From a virus, in IMG/VR virus record IMGVR_UViG_3300021197_001429, positions 1 through 22,373 of that record: a DNA stretch of 22,373 bases, one strand, 5' to 3'. Position numbers and translations under genes: made by a program. Positions 21,468 to 22,373 of this stretch are shown piece by piece (position 1 is the first letter of the stretch; every line of letters starts with the position of its first letter). The notes under the pieces were generated by a model that was given only the letters and a program-made list of their open reading frames with translations, was not told the DNA's origin and did not search any database.

Positions 21468-22151
21468 TCACTTCTTTTTTGCGTCAGCTTCTCGCGCTTT
21501 CTTTGCTGCTTCAGAAGCGTACTTCGCTGCTTTGTTAATTATCTTCTTTCTTTCGGCGTCGGTGGTTCCGTGACCTCGCAACTTGAGAGCAGCTAAAGCA
21601 CTCTTTTTATCGAAAATAGGAAATCTGTCGTCGCTTAGAGTGGCATGATCATCACGCGCATCTTGAGTAACATTGCCTTTGGCAGTGCGATCGCCTTCTT
21701 CTTCTAATTCTCTATTGTTTAATTTCTTTTCTATTGCCATCAATAGAGGAGTTCCGATAGCAAGCAGGCCGAGCATTGGGGCCATTTTCTTTAATACATT
21801 AAAGAGCACCATAAGATTTTCAGGAGTAATATTTTCAATACCCTCTTCTAGTCCAAGTTTTTTGGATACATTTTCACCCGAGGCTGGAATGAGTGCGGCA
21901 ACCGTATCAGCTAGAGCTTCTACTTCTTCTGGGTTTGCTTCGCCTAATTCCCCTAATAGGTTCCGGAACAGCTGGGCTAATTCGCTGCGAGATCCTTCCG
22001 GCTGGTTAGCAATATCACCTGCCGCAAACTTGTCAGCCATAGTGCGACTTGGTGACACGTCATAAAAGTCGTCCATATTGGCTGCAGAAGACATAATCTC
22101 GCTCAGCTCTTCTTTAATAATCTGTTTAAGTTGTGATTTTGTGATTTTCAT
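21468..22151 (-). CDS. Hypothetical protein with MKITKSQLKQIIKEEL leader
   Basis: A 227-aa protein. It begins with an amphipathic leader (MKITKSQLKQIIKEELSEIM), has an acidic helical middle (about 50-110), a hydrophobic stretch (about 128-150, MAPMLGLLAIGTPLLMAI) that could be one membrane helix, and a Lys/Ala-rich end (KKIINKAAKYASEAAKKA). No known family. The ATG at 22151 begins the shared leader and lies 1 nt after the previous stop; an in-frame GTG at 22166 inside the upstream gene is less likely. The end of the gene carries the GAGG site of the holin-like gene. Confidence 0.8.
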   Translation of the reverse strand: MKITKSQLKQIIKEELSEIMSSAANMDDFYDVSPSRTMADKFAAGDIANQPEGSRSELAQLFRNLLGELGEANPEEVEALADTVAALIPASGENVSKKLGLEEGIENITPENLMVLFNVLKKMAPMLGLLAIGTPLLMAIEKKLNNRELEEEGDRTAKGNVTQDARDDHATLSDDRFPIFDKKSALAALKLRGHGTTDAERKKIINKAAKYASEAAKKAREADAKKK

Positions 22152-22152
22152 T

Positions 22153-22373
22153 TTATAGTTTTCCACTTAATTTTGCAGCGACGCCGGGATGATCAAGCTT
22201 AAAGTCGGTAATCGCAGCGCGGACGCTTTCTTCATCGGAGGTTCCATCATACCACTGTTCAAACAATTCAATGGCGTTAACTTCGGCTAATCTTTTGTCG
22301 CCAACACCAGCTTCGTTGCATATACGCTTAAACACCTCAGAGCACGGCTCTTCTATAATATCCAACGTAGAAG
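22153..22373 (-). CDS. Hypothetical protein, 5' end outside the window
   Basis: An acidic reading frame of at least 70 aa with no stop before the window edge, so its start lies to the right. Visible boxes are EVFKRICNEAGVGDKRLAEVNAIELFEQWYDG (given by its key residues Cys, Phe, Leu and Trp) and a helical end DFKLDHPGVAAKLSGKL. No family is recognised. It ends one base before the next ATG. It may belong to the same operon as the lysis genes. Confidence 0.65.
   Translation of the reverse strand, partial: STLDIIEEPCSEVFKRICNEAGVGDKRLAEVNAIELFEQWYDGTSDEESVRAAITDFKLDHPGVAAKLSGKL

Noticed and set aside
21468-22166. GTG start giving an MENYK extension
   Set aside because: The ATG at 22151 starts the leader shared with two other proteins and falls just after the previous stop.
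1-22373. tRNA genes, CRISPR arrays, insertion sequences, integrase or attachment sites
   Set aside because: Reading both strands gave no cloverleaf with CCA-type end, no regularly spaced repeat array and no transposase or integrase frame. The gaps between genes are all shorter than 150 nt.

Overview
This window is one late-gene block of a large T4-like tailed phage (myovirus type). Every supportable gene lies on the minus strand, so transcription runs from right (22373) to left (1). Genes are tightly packed, with ATGA or TAATG overlaps and short gaps. The head-gene homologues (gp17, gp20, gp21, gp22 and gp23 types) place it in the T4 superfamily. Many of the small proteins look like those of uncultured marine T4-like phages. 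The host cannot be named from the sequence. I see no tRNA, integrase, transposon or CRISPR array.

Layout in transcription order. (1) 22373-20495: two hypothetical proteins, then a lysis cassette made of a small two-helix holin-like protein, an i-spanin-like protein (N-terminal membrane anchor plus coiled coil), and an overlapping protein with a signal peptide and a C-terminal membrane helix. (2) 20502-19252: a small zinc-ribbon protein and two short proteins upstream of the terminase. (3) 19252-15609: large terminase (gp17 type) and portal (gp20 type, with a long Gly-rich C-terminal extension). (4) 15625-12258: proteins of unknown function, two of which share an identical N-terminal leader, then a CPxC-motif membrane protein and the prohead protease (gp21 type). 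(5) 12265-3620: about 8.7 kb of accessory virion genes between protease and scaffold. It holds a Pro/Glu-rich protein, a bS21-like ribosomal protein and a series of low-complexity beta-rich fibre or decoration proteins with shared domains. (6) 3544-56: scaffold (gp22 type), major capsid protein (gp23 type) and one small virion-like protein.

The genes fit one process. Terminase packages DNA through the portal; scaffold and capsid protein build the prohead; the protease matures it; leader-bearing proteins may be core or internal proteins; the fibre-like proteins decorate the virion; the lysis cassette releases it. Three intrinsic terminators (after the 610-aa structural protein, after the capsid gene, and at the left end) divide the transcript. 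A recurring AT-rich element, WCTATTTATW or a close variant, lies 20-45 nt upstream of four genes and is a candidate late promoter.

The most interesting points are the bS21-like protein inside the virion operon; the shared leader ending in a T4-like gp21 cleavage motif, duplicated as a perfect 33-bp repeat; the unusual spanin-type gene pair; the shared LAGIK C-terminal tag; the promoter-like motif; and the strong excess of the palindrome GCCGGC.
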